DNA of 64,000 bases, from the NCBI RefSeq assembly GCF_003383095.1, contig NZ_PSYW01000003.1, positions 403,918 through 467,917 on the forward strand, read 5' to 3'. Below are positions 18,322 to 27,680 of the stretch, piece after piece (the first letter of the stretch is position 1; each line of letters begins with the position of its first letter). The stretch comes from Haloferax sp. Atlit-12N (lineage in GTDB: Archaea > Halobacteriota > Halobacteria > Halobacteriales > Haloferacaceae). The notes under the pieces were generated by a model. The model made no database searches and was not told the DNA's origin. It saw only the letters and a list, made by a program, of their open reading frames with translations. Position numbers and translations under genes: made by a program.

Positions 18322-18768
18322 TCACCGAGTGGTGACGGTGACGAATCCGTCGAACTCGAGGATGACTCGCTGCGTGGTGTCACCGAAGATGGCCTTACCC
18401 GTCGGCGACCGTTGACGCCCTGAGAGGAAGATGTGGTCGCACTCGTTTTCGACTGCCGCATCGAGTACTTCAGTGGCCTTGTCGCCGAGGGACCCGACCG
18501 CCCGGTACTCCACCTCGAAATCAGCGAGCACTTCGCGTCCGAGGTCTTGAGCGAACTTCGTCGCCCCCTCTCGCGCGTCGTCGTGTGTGTAACTCCTCGA
18601 GGAACTCAGGAGCGTCTCCATCGTCCCGCGTCGGGCTTTGTACTCGTCTTCCGTCGTCACGTGGATGAGGACCATTTCGGCATTCATCTGTTCGGCGATC
18701 GAACCGGCCTCGCGGACGACCTTCTTCGAGATCTCCGACGGGTCTACGACGGCTAGGACTCGTTCCAT
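18322..18768 (-). CDS. Universal stress protein (UspA family)
   Basis: 148 residues forming one Usp domain. The N-terminal strand is RVLAVVDPSEISKKVV, and the protein ends with the ATP-binding loop FLSGRQRSPTGKAIFGDTTQRVI, which matches G-x2-G-x9-G-S/T of nucleotide-binding Usp proteins. Usp proteins in haloarchaea often sit beside transporters and may sense ATP. Here it is divergent from the GntP permease, with about 150 bp between start codons. That fits a regulatory or stress partner for the carrier, but this is inference. Confidence 0.9.
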   Translation of the reverse strand: MERVLAVVDPSEISKKVVREAGSIAEQMNAEMVLIHVTTEDEYKARRGTMETLLSSSRSYTHDDAREGATKFAQDLGREVLADFEVEYRAVGSLGDKATEVLDAAVENECDHIFLSGRQRSPTGKAIFGDTTQRVILEFDGFVTVTTR

Positions 18769-18886
18769 ACCGTCTCCACGTGGGCCTCCTTTGAAGAAAC
18801 TAGGGCAGCGACGTCGTAGACTCCCTCAGAGAACGTTGTATTCCTCCCAACTGTATACACAACCAAGCATTGACACATAGTAACAA

Positions 18887-18898
18887 TTATTAACTAAT
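18887..18898 (+). promoter_or_regulatory. TATA box for GntP permease
   Basis: ATTATTAACTAA is centred about 29 nt before ATG 18921, consistent with a leaderless transcript and with choosing that start. Confidence 0.55.
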
Positions 18899-18920
18899 AT
18901 GATTGATTCGAGGACGGATC

Positions 18921-20315
18921 ATGACGGTGGAGTTCGTCCATAGTCCGCTACTTACGTTCGTAGTCGGGCTCATACTAGTTGTACTGTTCCTCGTCGTGTG
19001 GGACCTCCCCGCGTTCGTGGGGTTAGGGCTCGCCGCGTTCTCCGTCGGCATCGTCAACTCGGTGTTCGTCTCGGACTTCGCGCTCGTCGATGCGGCGACG
19101 AGAACGGCAGCGGCGTTCGGAAACGGGATGGAAGGTATCGGTATTCCCATCCTCATGGCGGCAATCATCGGCAAGTCGATGCTGGAAAGTGGGTCCGCTC
19201 AACGTATCGTGCGGACGTTTCAATCACTCGTCGGGCGGGAGAACTCGGAATTTGCGCTGTGGGGGAGCAGTACGGTCCTCTCGATTCCGGTGTTCTTCGA
19301 CAGCGTCCTGTTCCTCTTAGCGCCGCTCGCCCGCTCGATGCGTGCACGCCGCGGAAAGAACTACGCGTTGTATCTCATCGCCGTGGGCGCCGGCGGCTCT
19401 GCGGCGCACGTGTTCATTCCGCCGACCCCGGGGCCGCTGGCAGTCGCTAGTCAAGTCGGCGTCGACCTCGCCATGACGATGGCTGTCGGTGTGGCCGTCG
19501 CGATTCCTTCGGCGACGATGTCCGGGCTCGTCTTCGGCCATTGGGCCAACGCTCGGATGGAGATTCCGCTGCGAGACTCGATGGGGACGACGACCGAAGA
19601 ACTCGAAGAACGGGCACAGCAGAGCAGTAGCTCGCTTCCGGGGACGTTCGAGGCCGCGCTCCCGATCGTCCTCGCGGTCGTGTTAGTGAGTTCGCTTACG
19701 ATTCTCAACACGCTCGAACCGCTCTATCCGTCGCTCGCGGTCGTCAGACCAGGAATCGCATTTATCGGAGACAAGAACGTCGCCATGACGCTCGCTGGGC
19801 TTACAGCGGCGCTCACGTACCTCCGCTGGTCCGACCTCTCGCGTTCGCTGTGGGAAGACGAGCTTACTGAGGCGCTCAAGAGCGGTGGGAACATCGCTGC
19901 AATCACCGCGATGGGTGGCGCGTTCGGCGCGCTGCTCGCCGCGTCGGGAATCGGCCCGTACATCGCCGATAGCCTCCGTGGGATTGGTATCGGACTGCTG
20001 GTGACCGCGTGGCTTATCGCCGCTATCGTCCGCATCGCACAGGGGTCGGCAACGGCCGCGATGCTGACGACCGCGGGTATCATGGCACCGCTGACGAGCC
20101 AGCTCAGCGTACACCCCGCGTACCTCGTTATGGCGATCGGCTCGGGCGGCATCATCTGTTCGTGGTACAACGACTCCGGCTTCTGGCTGATGAAGGAGAT
20201 CGGCGGTCTGACGCAGATGGAGACGCTGAAAACGTGGACGGCGCTGACGACGATTATCTCGGTCACGGGAATCGCTTCGGTGCTCGTCTTCTCGACTATC
20301 GTTCCGCTCGCGTGA
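18921..20315 (+). CDS. GntP-family sugar-acid permease
   Basis: 464 residues with about twelve hydrophobic segments. Conserved GntP blocks are present: GIPILMAAIIGKSMLESG near residue 75, IPVFFDSVLFLLAPLAR, AAHVFIPPTPGPLAVA, and ITAMGGAFGALLAASGI in the second half. The family imports gluconate and related sugar acids or hydroxyacids by proton symport. A start six codons upstream (TTG) is possible but less likely. It sits beside a Usp gene and near IclR 1 and an IMPase, so sugar-acid uptake for the KDPG or pentonate branch later in the window is plausible. The substrate is unproven. Confidence 0.9.
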   Translation: MTVEFVHSPLLTFVVGLILVVLFLVVWDLPAFVGLGLAAFSVGIVNSVFVSDFALVDAATRTAAAFGNGMEGIGIPILMAAIIGKSMLESGSAQRIVRTFQSLVGRENSEFALWGSSTVLSIPVFFDSVLFLLAPLARSMRARRGKNYALYLIAVGAGGSAAHVFIPPTPGPLAVASQVGVDLAMTMAVGVAVAIPSATMSGLVFGHWANARMEIPLRDSMGTTTEELEERAQQSSSSLPGTFEAALPIVLAVVLVSSLTILNTLEPLYPSLAVVRPGIAFIGDKNVAMTLAGLTAALTYLRWSDLSRSLWEDELTEALKSGGNIAAITAMGGAFGALLAASGIGPYIADSLRGIGIGLLVTAWLIAAIVRIAQGSATAAMLTTAGIMAPLTSQLSVHPAYLVMAIGSGGIICSWYNDSGFWLMKEIGGLTQMETLKTWTALTTIISVTGIASVLVFSTIVPLA

Positions 20316-20392
20316 ATTTCGGCCGTCGAAACCAAGCGTCAAACGGAAGCGATGCACGCACCGAGACCACAACCGCGTACTCTCTTGGTGGC

Positions 20393-20399
20393 TTTTTTT
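20393..20399 (+). terminator. Oligo-T terminator after GntP
   Basis: GGC followed by seven T, about 78 nt past the GntP stop codon. Confidence 0.5.
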
Positions 20400-20498
20400 G
20401 TCCGTCGCTCGGCAGTGAGCTGCTGTGGACTCCGGAGATGGTCACGGGGAGGTCGGCTCCGACGACACGACCGAGTCAGACACCGAACTGAACGTTGC

Positions 20499-20504
20499 AA
20501 AAAA
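20499..20504 (-). terminator. Oligo-T terminator after GH43a
   Basis: Six T on the minus strand after GGC, about 150 nt beyond the GH43 stop codon at 20652. Confidence 0.4.
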
Positions 20505-20651
20505 GCCGTGGCCGATGGAGCGGTCCGAACCGTCCGGGGACGTGGCTGAGTCCGCCTTTTTGTCGCCTGCGACGACGCGTCGTTCGTCACCAGCCACCTG
20601 CTGTACGTCGCCGGCGGCGATGCCGTGCTGTGAGTCTGGTCGGTCGCTCGA

Positions 20652-22148
20652 TTAGACCGAGGTGAACGTCCACCGCTGGTGTGCGCCGCCGTTGTCGCTC
20701 CACTGCTGGACGTTGTCGCCGTCGGCGGTGCCCGCGTTCGCCACTTCGGCGAGCAGCCCGCTGTTCGCGTTGACGAGGCGGTACTCACCGCCGCCCGCGT
20801 CTTCGATAGTCCAGGCCTGAGTCGGATTGGTGGTGTTGCTGTACTGCTGGATGTTGTCACCCTCTGCCGTGCCGGCGCTCGCAACCTCCAGCCAGAGGCC
20901 GCTGTTGACGTTCGTGATCGCGTAGGTTCCGTCACCGTTCGCCGTGACGTCCCAGTCCTGACACGTGCTCCCGGTGTCGGCGTACTGGCGCACGTTGTCG
21001 CCGTCGGCCGTTCCGGCGTCGGCCACTTCGAGCAGTTTGCCGCTGTTGGCATTCGCGATGTGGTAGGTTCCGTCCGAAATGGGACCGCTCTCACAGCCCG
21101 AGGGCTCGCCGGGGACGGGGGCCTCGCTGCTCGGCACGCCGTTGCAGGCGATGACCGGCCAGTCGTTGTTGTCCCACTCGATGCGGTCTTGCATCATGTA
21201 GCGCGTCTCGTCGTCGGCGGTCGCCTCCACGTGGTAGAAACACCACCAGTCGCCGTCGGGGCCCTGGAAGACGTCGTTGTGGCCTGGACCGGTGAACTCG
21301 CTGTTGCCCTCCAGAATCGGGACGCCCTGGTGGGTCTCGGTGAGGTCCCGCAGGTCCGTGCCGTTCTGGTTGTAGTACGGTCCCGTGAACGACGTCGCGC
21401 GGCCGCATTCGAGGCGATAGGTGCTGTCGTACCCCTCACAGCACTGCCCCGAGGAGTAAAAGAGGTACCAGTACCCGTTGTCTTGGAGCATCACCGGCCC
21501 CTCGATCATCTGGCCCGCCATCTGGAACTCGGTGCCGGGGACGATGTCGTCCATCGCGTCGTTCATCTGGACGGCGTAGAGGCCCTCGTAACTGCCCCAG
21601 ACCAGCCACGGCTGGCCGTCGACGATAACCGTGTCCGCGTCGATGCAGTTCGTCAGGTCGAGGTCGCCGCTTTCGATCACCGGTCCCTGGTCGCTGAAGG
21701 GGCCGTCGGGTGTGTCTGAGGTGGCTAGGCCGATTCCCGCGTTGTCACTCCCCCAGACCGACAGCGAATAGTAGAGGTGGTACTGGCCGTTGTGGTATCG
21801 GACGTCGGGTGCCCAGCAGCCCGGGTCTGACTCCGTGGGGTGCCAGCCCGGCGTCTCCGTGAGCGCCGGTGCGATGTACGACCAGTTGTACATGTCCGTC
21901 GACTCCGCGATGGGGATAATGTCTTGGGGTGTCTCCGTTCCGTAGGCGTAGTAGGTCCCGTTGTCCTCGATGATCGATACGTCGCCGAAACCGATCGGCC
22001 CGACCGGGTTGTGGTAGTGCGTGGAACTCTCGTCCGCACTGGCCGTCCCGCTTAGTCCGAGGCCGCCGACGGTCGCCACCGCACCCGCGCCGAGCGATTT
22101 GAGTACTGTCCGTCTATCGATATTATTGCTTCCATGACGTTTAGTCAT
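20652..22148 (-). CDS. Tat-exported GH43 arabinanase with ricin-type lectin domain (GH43a)
   Basis: 498 residues. A Tat signal (RRTVLKSLGAGAVATVGGLG) precedes a five-bladed GH43 catalytic domain at about 45-350. It has the GH43 acidic residues in GDVSIIEDNG, WAPDVRYHNG (transition-state Asp) and IEGPVMLQDNG (proton-donor Glu). Residues about 365-498 are three repeats of NANSGKLLEVADAGTADGD type ending in QxW, a beta-trefoil ricin-B-like carbohydrate-binding domain. The closest function is endo-1,5-alpha-L-arabinanase or a related arabinosidase acting outside the cell. TATATAAT lies 27 nt upstream. It is a paralog of GH43b (27681-29234), and both share a CC-GY-STY segment. Cysteines are unusually many for a haloarchaeal exported protein, so disulfides are likely. 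Confidence 0.9.
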   Translation of the reverse strand: MTKRHGSNNIDRRTVLKSLGAGAVATVGGLGLSGTASADESSTHYHNPVGPIGFGDVSIIEDNGTYYAYGTETPQDIIPIAESTDMYNWSYIAPALTETPGWHPTESDPGCWAPDVRYHNGQYHLYYSLSVWGSDNAGIGLATSDTPDGPFSDQGPVIESGDLDLTNCIDADTVIVDGQPWLVWGSYEGLYAVQMNDAMDDIVPGTEFQMAGQMIEGPVMLQDNGYWYLFYSSGQCCEGYDSTYRLECGRATSFTGPYYNQNGTDLRDLTETHQGVPILEGNSEFTGPGHNDVFQGPDGDWWCFYHVEATADDETRYMMQDRIEWDNNDWPVIACNGVPSSEAPVPGEPSGCESGPISDGTYHIANANSGKLLEVADAGTADGDNVRQYADTGSTCQDWDVTANGDGTYAITNVNSGLWLEVASAGTAEGDNIQQYSNTTNPTQAWTIEDAGGGEYRLVNANSGLLAEVANAGTADGDNVQQWSDNGGAHQRWTFTSV

Positions 22149-22451
22149 GTCTTCTATCGTACAGATGGTGGGTATATAATGCTTGTTGGTAACAGTTGTG
22201 GCGGCTCGGTCAGCGTCGCGGTGAGAAGACCGATTGGCAGGCTGAACAGCAGACCGAACAACAGACCGAACTGCAGTTGAGAGATGCAGCGAACGGTATC
22301 GAGTTGAACAGCCGGGGATACCGACGCGACTGTTTGCTCTGCGACGTTCGGGTCGATTCCTGAATCCGGTTCGGTTCTCAGTGCCGAGTTTGCAACGTTT
22401 CCCCTGTCGTCACGGGTGGGAAAACGAGCACCGAGGGCCGAGGCCCGAACG
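22149..22451. other. Intergenic between GH2 and GH43a, with GH43a promoter
   Basis: The TATA box of GH43a is at 22171-22180 (plus-strand GGTATATAAT). Imperfect 12-bp repeats of GAACAGCAGACC type lie near 22241-22270. No gene seen. Confidence 0.45.
22171..22180 (-). promoter_or_regulatory. TATA box for GH43a
   Basis: ATTATATACC on the minus strand, centred 27 nt before ATG 22148. Confidence 0.65.
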
Positions 22452-25400
22452 CTACTCCTGTGCGCCGGGGAGTCGTCGGTTCGCAAGCGCCATCGGGTCG
22501 TCGTCGTTGGGGTCGAACGGTCGAAGGACGACGCTGAACGTGGTCGATTCGACCGGGACCTGATACCGGTCGAGCGGGTTAGTCGGGGTTCCGCCGAGAC
22601 CAGTCACCCGATGGTCGAGGTTGAGTCCGACGGACCCGCGTTCCTCCAGTTCGTACTGGTGTTCGGCCGCCGTGAGATTCGCCCACTGTTCGAGGCTGAC
22701 GTTCGCATCCTCGTCCCCGAACGTCCCGAGGAGGGACACCTCACCGTCTGAGAGCGTCGCCCACCGCGTCTGTGCTTTGTTCCCGTTGTCGGTCGGTGGG
22801 AGGTAGGGGACGTACTGTTCGTCGACAGACCCCTCGTAGCACCCGATTGGAACACCCCACTTGCGGTCGGGATAGGTCTCCAGTTCGCCGCGACCGTACC
22901 ACTCGAAGTCACCGAATCGCTCCGGGAGTTCGAGTTGAACGCCGACCTTCGGAAGCCAACCACTGACCGTGTCGCGGAGTCCCTCGTTGGGATGGGCTTC
23001 GACGTCGATAGCGACATCGCCGCTCCCGTAGACTCGGTAGTGGTAGTTGGTGGCGAAGCCCGGACCGTTCGCGTCTTCGACGCTGTCGAACTCGTCGAGC
23101 GGCAACCACGCTACAGCGCCGTCGAGCGGCGTGTCCGTCGCGAGCGCCCCGAGTTCGTCTTCGGAGAGCGCACGGTCGTAGATGCGTACCTCGTCTAGTG
23201 CGGTTCCGTCCGCGACGCTCGAACCGACCTGCGTCGGCGCGTCGATGTGTTGCAGCGTCCCTTCGTAGGTGCCGCTTCCGAGGCGTTCTCCGTCGACGAA
23301 CAGCGTCATCTCGCTGCCGTCCCAGACGCCGGCGACGTGGTGCCAACCCTCGGTCCAGTCGTCCGGAACCGGTCCGTCGGCGACGTGCCAGCCGTCGGCG
23401 TTGAACACGAACTCCAGATACCCGTCACGACCGCTCTCACGGCGCTTGAGTAGATACTGTCGTCCGCCCTTGGAGACGTAGACCTGCGCCGCGCCACCGT
23501 CCTGTGGCTCGCCGGGGTGGACCCAGAACTCGATTGTGAGTCCCGCGTCGGTGATGTCGAGGCTCTCTGATTGCCCGAGCGAGAGCGTGCTGTCGTTCGT
23601 GAACTCGACGGCCTGCCCGTCGGCCCCCTCGACGACTTCGGCTTCACCCGCGAGGACGCCGTCGTTGTCGTGTTCGGAGTGGTCCGGCGTCTCCAGCCGA
23701 CTGGCCGGTTCGGCCCCCTCGGCGAAGCCCTCGACTGCGACCTCGACGAGCGACTCGTCGCGGCGCTCGACGTCGACCGACTCGACGGAGTGCGTCAGTT
23801 CGTCGAGACCCGCCTCGTACCACGAGAGCGCGGGGGAGCTTCCCCACTGTTGAATCTCGTTCATGACCGGGGCGCGCCACGAATTGAACAGCGGGCCGCG
23901 TTCGAGTAGTTCGGCTCCCTCGTATGCCATCGAAGACAGCGTTCCCGTGTCGTCGGCAACGACGTACTCGAAGCCGTCACCGGAGATGGTGACATCGCCG
24001 GCTTTATCGACCGACAGCGGTCCCATCGACTCGAGCGACGCGGACTCCGGTTCGGGCGCATCGACGGGAACTTCTAACTGTTCGAACGCGACTTCGTGAC
24101 CAGCATCGGCGTACACGGTGCTTTCCGCGAGTGTGAATCGCACCGTTAGCCGGCACTCGACGCCCGCCCCGGGATTCGACGGCGCTTCGACGGGGAGGCT
24201 GACGCGGCGGGTCTCGCCCGGACTGATGTCGACATCGAAGCCACCGGAACGGAGCGTTTCGCCGTCTGCGGTCAGTTCCCACCGACCCTCAACGCCGTCG
24301 AGGGACGTGAAGTTGTAGCGGTTCGAGATGTAAATCTCGCCCACCGCAACGTCGGCGTCGGCGACACCGACCGGCTGATGGCTGTGTTTGAGTTGCCACA
24401 GTTCGGGTTGTGGGTCTCGGTCGGACCAGACCAATCCGTTGAGACAGAACGCCCCGTCGGGGCCGTCGCTGTGGTAGAACTGGAACGGCTCGCCGTCCGC
24501 CGTGGTGTCGTTCAGGTCCTGATTGACCCAGTCCCAGACGAACCCGCCGACGAGACTCTTGTCTCGCAGCAGGTCGGCGAAGTCGTACGCGACGAGAGCG
24601 CCGTCCGTTCGCTCGCCGTCGGCATCGCTCGTCTCCTCGGGGTTCACAGCGCGGTCGTAGATGCCGACGCTGTCGACCGTGAAGTTGGCCTCGCCACCGA
24701 CTCGGACTGGCTCCGAACCAGCAGGAAGTCCCGAGACGGAGTGATTCGCTGTGCCCGCGCGCGAACCGTCGACGTAAATCGCGAGCGCGTTCGAGTCAGC
24801 GACGCCGACGACGGTTGTCCAATCGTCGAGACTGCCATCGGAAATTGGGGCTGTGACCGTACCCTCACCGCCGCCGACCGAGAATTCGATTTCACCGTCC
24901 GAAAGCGACAGCGCGTATCTGCCTTCGTCGACGACGATGGGTGCGTCACCCCTGCTGGTTCCCTCATCGACGGAAACCGTCGCGCCGACCGTGAACTCAC
25001 CGTCGTGTTCGAGTTCGGGGGTTCGTCGGATTTCAATCGCGTCGCCCGCGCCGAGTTCGACCGCCCCGTCGGTGTTCCCACCCGGTGCCGCGTCCGGCCC
25101 GGGAACGACATCCGGCGACCCGACGAGCACACCGGGGATGTCGGCGCCTGCCCGGTCGGTCGCTTCCCGGACTGGCGGCTTGATATACTCGTTCCACATC
25201 TCGTGGACGAGTCCCAGGCTGTTGCCCATCGCGTGGTTGTACTCGCCCATCACGACGGGACGGAGTCCGTCACCGATGTACGACCCGTCGCCGACCGACA
25301 GCAACGTCCCGATGTCGGCGTACCGCGGCCCGAGCATGTCGCTGTACTCGACGTTCCAGCCGCCGCCGTTCGGTTGGTGATAGAGCAAGCGGTCGGACGC

Positions 25401-27296
25401 CAGCCCCTCGGCGGCTCCGTCGAACGACTCGACGGTTTCGACGCCGCTGACGTCGGCGGTATCCTCAGGGATGTACTCGTCAGAGTCGGCTGCTAGCGAC
25501 GCCATTTCGAGGTGCTCGGCACCAGTCCCGGCCTCGTTGCCGGTCGACCAACTGAAAATCGAGGCGTGATTTCGGTCTCGAAGCACCATTCGGCGGAACT
25601 GCGCGACCGCCTGGTCGTGGTAGACTTCGGTGTTCGCGAGCAGTCCCTCCCACCAGTGGGTCTCGACGCAGACTTCGTCCTGCAGGTAGAGGCCGTACTC
25701 GTCCGCGAGTCGGTACAGCGACGGGTCGTTCGGGTAGTGAGAGGTTCGGACCGCGTTGATGTTGAACCGTCGCATCGTCTCGATATCCTCCCGAACGCGC
25801 TCGATTGGTACTGTCCGCCCGAAGTCGGGGTCGGTCTCGTGGCGGTTCACGCCCTGAATATCGACTGACTCGCCGTTGACCAGAACTTCGGCACCGTGTC
25901 GTCCGCGGGTCGTCTCGTAGGTCCGGAAGCCGACTTTCTCCAGCATCGCCTCCGTCGGCTCGCCGCCGACGGGCGCGAGCTCCAGCGCGAGCTGATAGAG
26001 GTTCGGATGCTCGGCCGACCACTTTGCAGGGTCCGTTACGTCGGTATCGAGCGTGACTACCGCTCCGTCTTCGTCCACAGTCGCGGTCGACGAGAGGGTC
26101 GTGACCTTGCGCCCGCGCGGCGGCCCGCGGCCGCGACCGGTGTTGTCCGGTGGGCCGCGTCCCTGAGGTTCCTTGCGGCCCTTCTGCTTCCCGTTGTCTC
26201 GACCTGCTGCGTTCGTCCCGTTCTCACGCGGCGGTCCGCGGCCCGGTTTCGTGCGGGAGGTCTCGTAGAGGTGCGCGCGCACCTCGTACTCTCCCGCGGG
26301 CGCATCGCCGTAGTTCGCGATTTCGGCGTCGATACGAAGTTCGCCGTCCTCGTAGTCGTCGTCGAGGTCGGTGCGCGCGTAGAAGTCCCTGAGGTGGACC
26401 GTCGGCGTCGCGAACAAGTAGACGCTTCGGAAGATGCCGGCGTACCGGAACATGTCGATCGTCTCCAGCGCCTCGCTGTCGGACCAGTGATACACCTGCA
26501 CTGTAACCTGGTGGTCTCCGCCGGCCTCGACGTGGTCGCTGACGTCGAACTCGGCGGGCGTCATCGACCCCGTCCGGAAGCCGACGTACTCGCCGTCGAC
26601 CCACACGAAGAAGGCCTGCTTGACGCCTTCGAAGTGGAGGAACGTCTCGCGGCCGTCCCACGCCTCTGGCACTGCGAACGACCGTCGGTACGTGCCGACG
26701 GGGTTGAGGCCGTCGTCGTCGATTCCCGGGACGTCGACGGTGCCGTTTTCGTCGGGCACTAAATCGCCATCTTGGTTCGGCTCGTAGGCTTCCCACGTGA
26801 TGGCATTGTTAGCGTAAATTCGCTGACCGTAGCCCTGCGTCTGCCAAACACCGGGAACGTCTATCGAACCCCACTCGTCGCTCGCAAGGCTGTCGTACGA
26901 GTCGGGAAGGTCGGCAGGCTTCTCGTGGAACGCGAACTGCCACTCCCCGTTGAGTAGTTGGACGTACTCCGACTCCGCGAATCGCGATTCGAGTTCGGTA
27001 AACGGTTCGTCCGCCGTTCGGGCCGCGTGCACGGACCCGTAGGGAACGGCGGTCGTAACGTGCGTCGGCTCGACGTTCTCGGCAACCGTTTCGGGGTCTT
27101 CGAGGTACGCCGCGAGATTCGAAATCCGACCCGGGGCGCTTGGCACGTTCATCGCTGTTGCGGCACCGGATTGCGAACTTGCTCCCATGGCTACCGCGGC
27201 CATTCCGGTCGCCTGCAAGAACTTCCGTCGCGTCGGAGTGAGCCGACTATCGGGTGACTGTTCGATACCTGTCTTCCGCTGATTTGAGTGTGTCAT
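22452..27296 (-). CDS. Tat-exported multidomain GH2 beta-galactosidase-like enzyme with two inserted LamG-like domains
   Basis: 1,614 residues from ATG 27296. A Tat signal (TRRKFLQATGMAAVAMG) is followed by GH2 sugar-binding, Ig-like and TIM-barrel domains and a LacZ-type small-chain domain. The catalytic acid/base is E588 in WSTGNEAGTG and the nucleophile is E685 in MGEYNHAMGNS, both matching LacZ. Three insertions are odd: a basic Gly/Arg/Pro-rich stretch at about 345-397 (GRGPPR repeated), a LamG/concanavalin-like domain at about 715-905 between the nucleophile and GGFVWDWVNQ, and a second LamG-like domain at about 1200-1410 inside the small-chain region. Normal LacZ is about 1,020 residues. 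It probably removes galactose from pectic galactan or arabinogalactan outside the cell. The long AT-rich leader (TATA near 27385) suggests about 60 nt of 5' UTR. Confidence 0.88.
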   Translation of the reverse strand: MTHSNQRKTGIEQSPDSRLTPTRRKFLQATGMAAVAMGASSQSGAATAMNVPSAPGRISNLAAYLEDPETVAENVEPTHVTTAVPYGSVHAARTADEPFTELESRFAESEYVQLLNGEWQFAFHEKPADLPDSYDSLASDEWGSIDVPGVWQTQGYGQRIYANNAITWEAYEPNQDGDLVPDENGTVDVPGIDDDGLNPVGTYRRSFAVPEAWDGRETFLHFEGVKQAFFVWVDGEYVGFRTGSMTPAEFDVSDHVEAGGDHQVTVQVYHWSDSEALETIDMFRYAGIFRSVYLFATPTVHLRDFYARTDLDDDYEDGELRIDAEIANYGDAPAGEYEVRAHLYETSRTKPGRGPPRENGTNAAGRDNGKQKGRKEPQGRGPPDNTGRGRGPPRGRKVTTLSSTATVDEDGAVVTLDTDVTDPAKWSAEHPNLYQLALELAPVGGEPTEAMLEKVGFRTYETTRGRHGAEVLVNGESVDIQGVNRHETDPDFGRTVPIERVREDIETMRRFNINAVRTSHYPNDPSLYRLADEYGLYLQDEVCVETHWWEGLLANTEVYHDQAVAQFRRMVLRDRNHASIFSWSTGNEAGTGAEHLEMASLAADSDEYIPEDTADVSGVETVESFDGAAEGLASDRLLYHQPNGGGWNVEYSDMLGPRYADIGTLLSVGDGSYIGDGLRPVVMGEYNHAMGNSLGLVHEMWNEYIKPPVREATDRAGADIPGVLVGSPDVVPGPDAAPGGNTDGAVELGAGDAIEIRRTPELEHDGEFTVGATVSVDEGTSRGDAPIVVDEGRYALSLSDGEIEFSVGGGEGTVTAPISDGSLDDWTTVVGVADSNALAIYVDGSRAGTANHSVSGLPAGSEPVRVGGEANFTVDSVGIYDRAVNPEETSDADGERTDGALVAYDFADLLRDKSLVGGFVWDWVNQDLNDTTADGEPFQFYHSDGPDGAFCLNGLVWSDRDPQPELWQLKHSHQPVGVADADVAVGEIYISNRYNFTSLDGVEGRWELTADGETLRSGGFDVDISPGETRRVSLPVEAPSNPGAGVECRLTVRFTLAESTVYADAGHEVAFEQLEVPVDAPEPESASLESMGPLSVDKAGDVTISGDGFEYVVADDTGTLSSMAYEGAELLERGPLFNSWRAPVMNEIQQWGSSPALSWYEAGLDELTHSVESVDVERRDESLVEVAVEGFAEGAEPASRLETPDHSEHDNDGVLAGEAEVVEGADGQAVEFTNDSTLSLGQSESLDITDAGLTIEFWVHPGEPQDGGAAQVYVSKGGRQYLLKRRESGRDGYLEFVFNADGWHVADGPVPDDWTEGWHHVAGVWDGSEMTLFVDGERLGSGTYEGTLQHIDAPTQVGSSVADGTALDEVRIYDRALSEDELGALATDTPLDGAVAWLPLDEFDSVEDANGPGFATNYHYRVYGSGDVAIDVEAHPNEGLRDTVSGWLPKVGVQLELPERFGDFEWYGRGELETYPDRKWGVPIGCYEGSVDEQYVPYLPPTDNGNKAQTRWATLSDGEVSLLGTFGDEDANVSLEQWANLTAAEHQYELEERGSVGLNLDHRVTGLGGTPTNPLDRYQVPVESTTFSVVLRPFDPNDDDPMALANRRLPGAQE

Positions 27297-27680
27297 GGTG
27301 TTTCGATGTGCGGTAGGAGGTCTAGAACGCTCGTCAACCGCCTTCCTGACGCGCAGTTGAGGAACTACGACCGTCAAACTATAATCATATACAATTAACT
27401 TAATTCTAATGGCAGTATCACATAGAACCAATAGAACATGTGCCGAGTATTATCTGGTAGGTGACTGCTTGTTACTCACTAGCCGAGTAGGCCCGTAATC
27501 ACACCGTGTTTGATACCTGCTATTTTGGTCGCTCTCGTCTCGTGGCTCATGATGTGGTCTTCCTGCGTCTGTCGTTCGAGAAGCTGGTTCCACAATCGTG
27601 TTCAACCGAAGCCGGAAGCAACGAACCAGATAATAACAGCAAAAAGCATTATGTATGTGTGTCTATATTTTGGCAGTTGC
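27297..27680. other. Divergent promoter region of GH2 and GH43b
   Basis: AT-rich segment at 27379-27412 (ACTATAATCATATACAATTA...) supplies a minus-strand TATA for GH2. On the plus strand CATTATGT near 27648-27655 is about 30 nt before ATG 27681, with a second AT-rich stretch at 27661-27670. Co-regulation of the two glycosidase genes from here is likely. Confidence 0.5.

Larger units (their letters stand above)
20316..20651. other. Convergent intergenic region between GntP and GH43a genes
   Basis: Contains T tracts for both strands: plus-strand T7 at 20393-20399, another T5 near 20557, and minus-strand T6 at 20499-20504. It looks like a bidirectional termination region. No ORF with support. 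Confidence 0.5.

Noticed and set aside
22154..22486. 110-codon minus-strand frame with a hydrophobic segment between GH2 and GH43a
   Set aside because: It overlaps the end of the GH2 gene and the GH43a promoter and TATA box, and lacks its own promoter; probably a chance frame.
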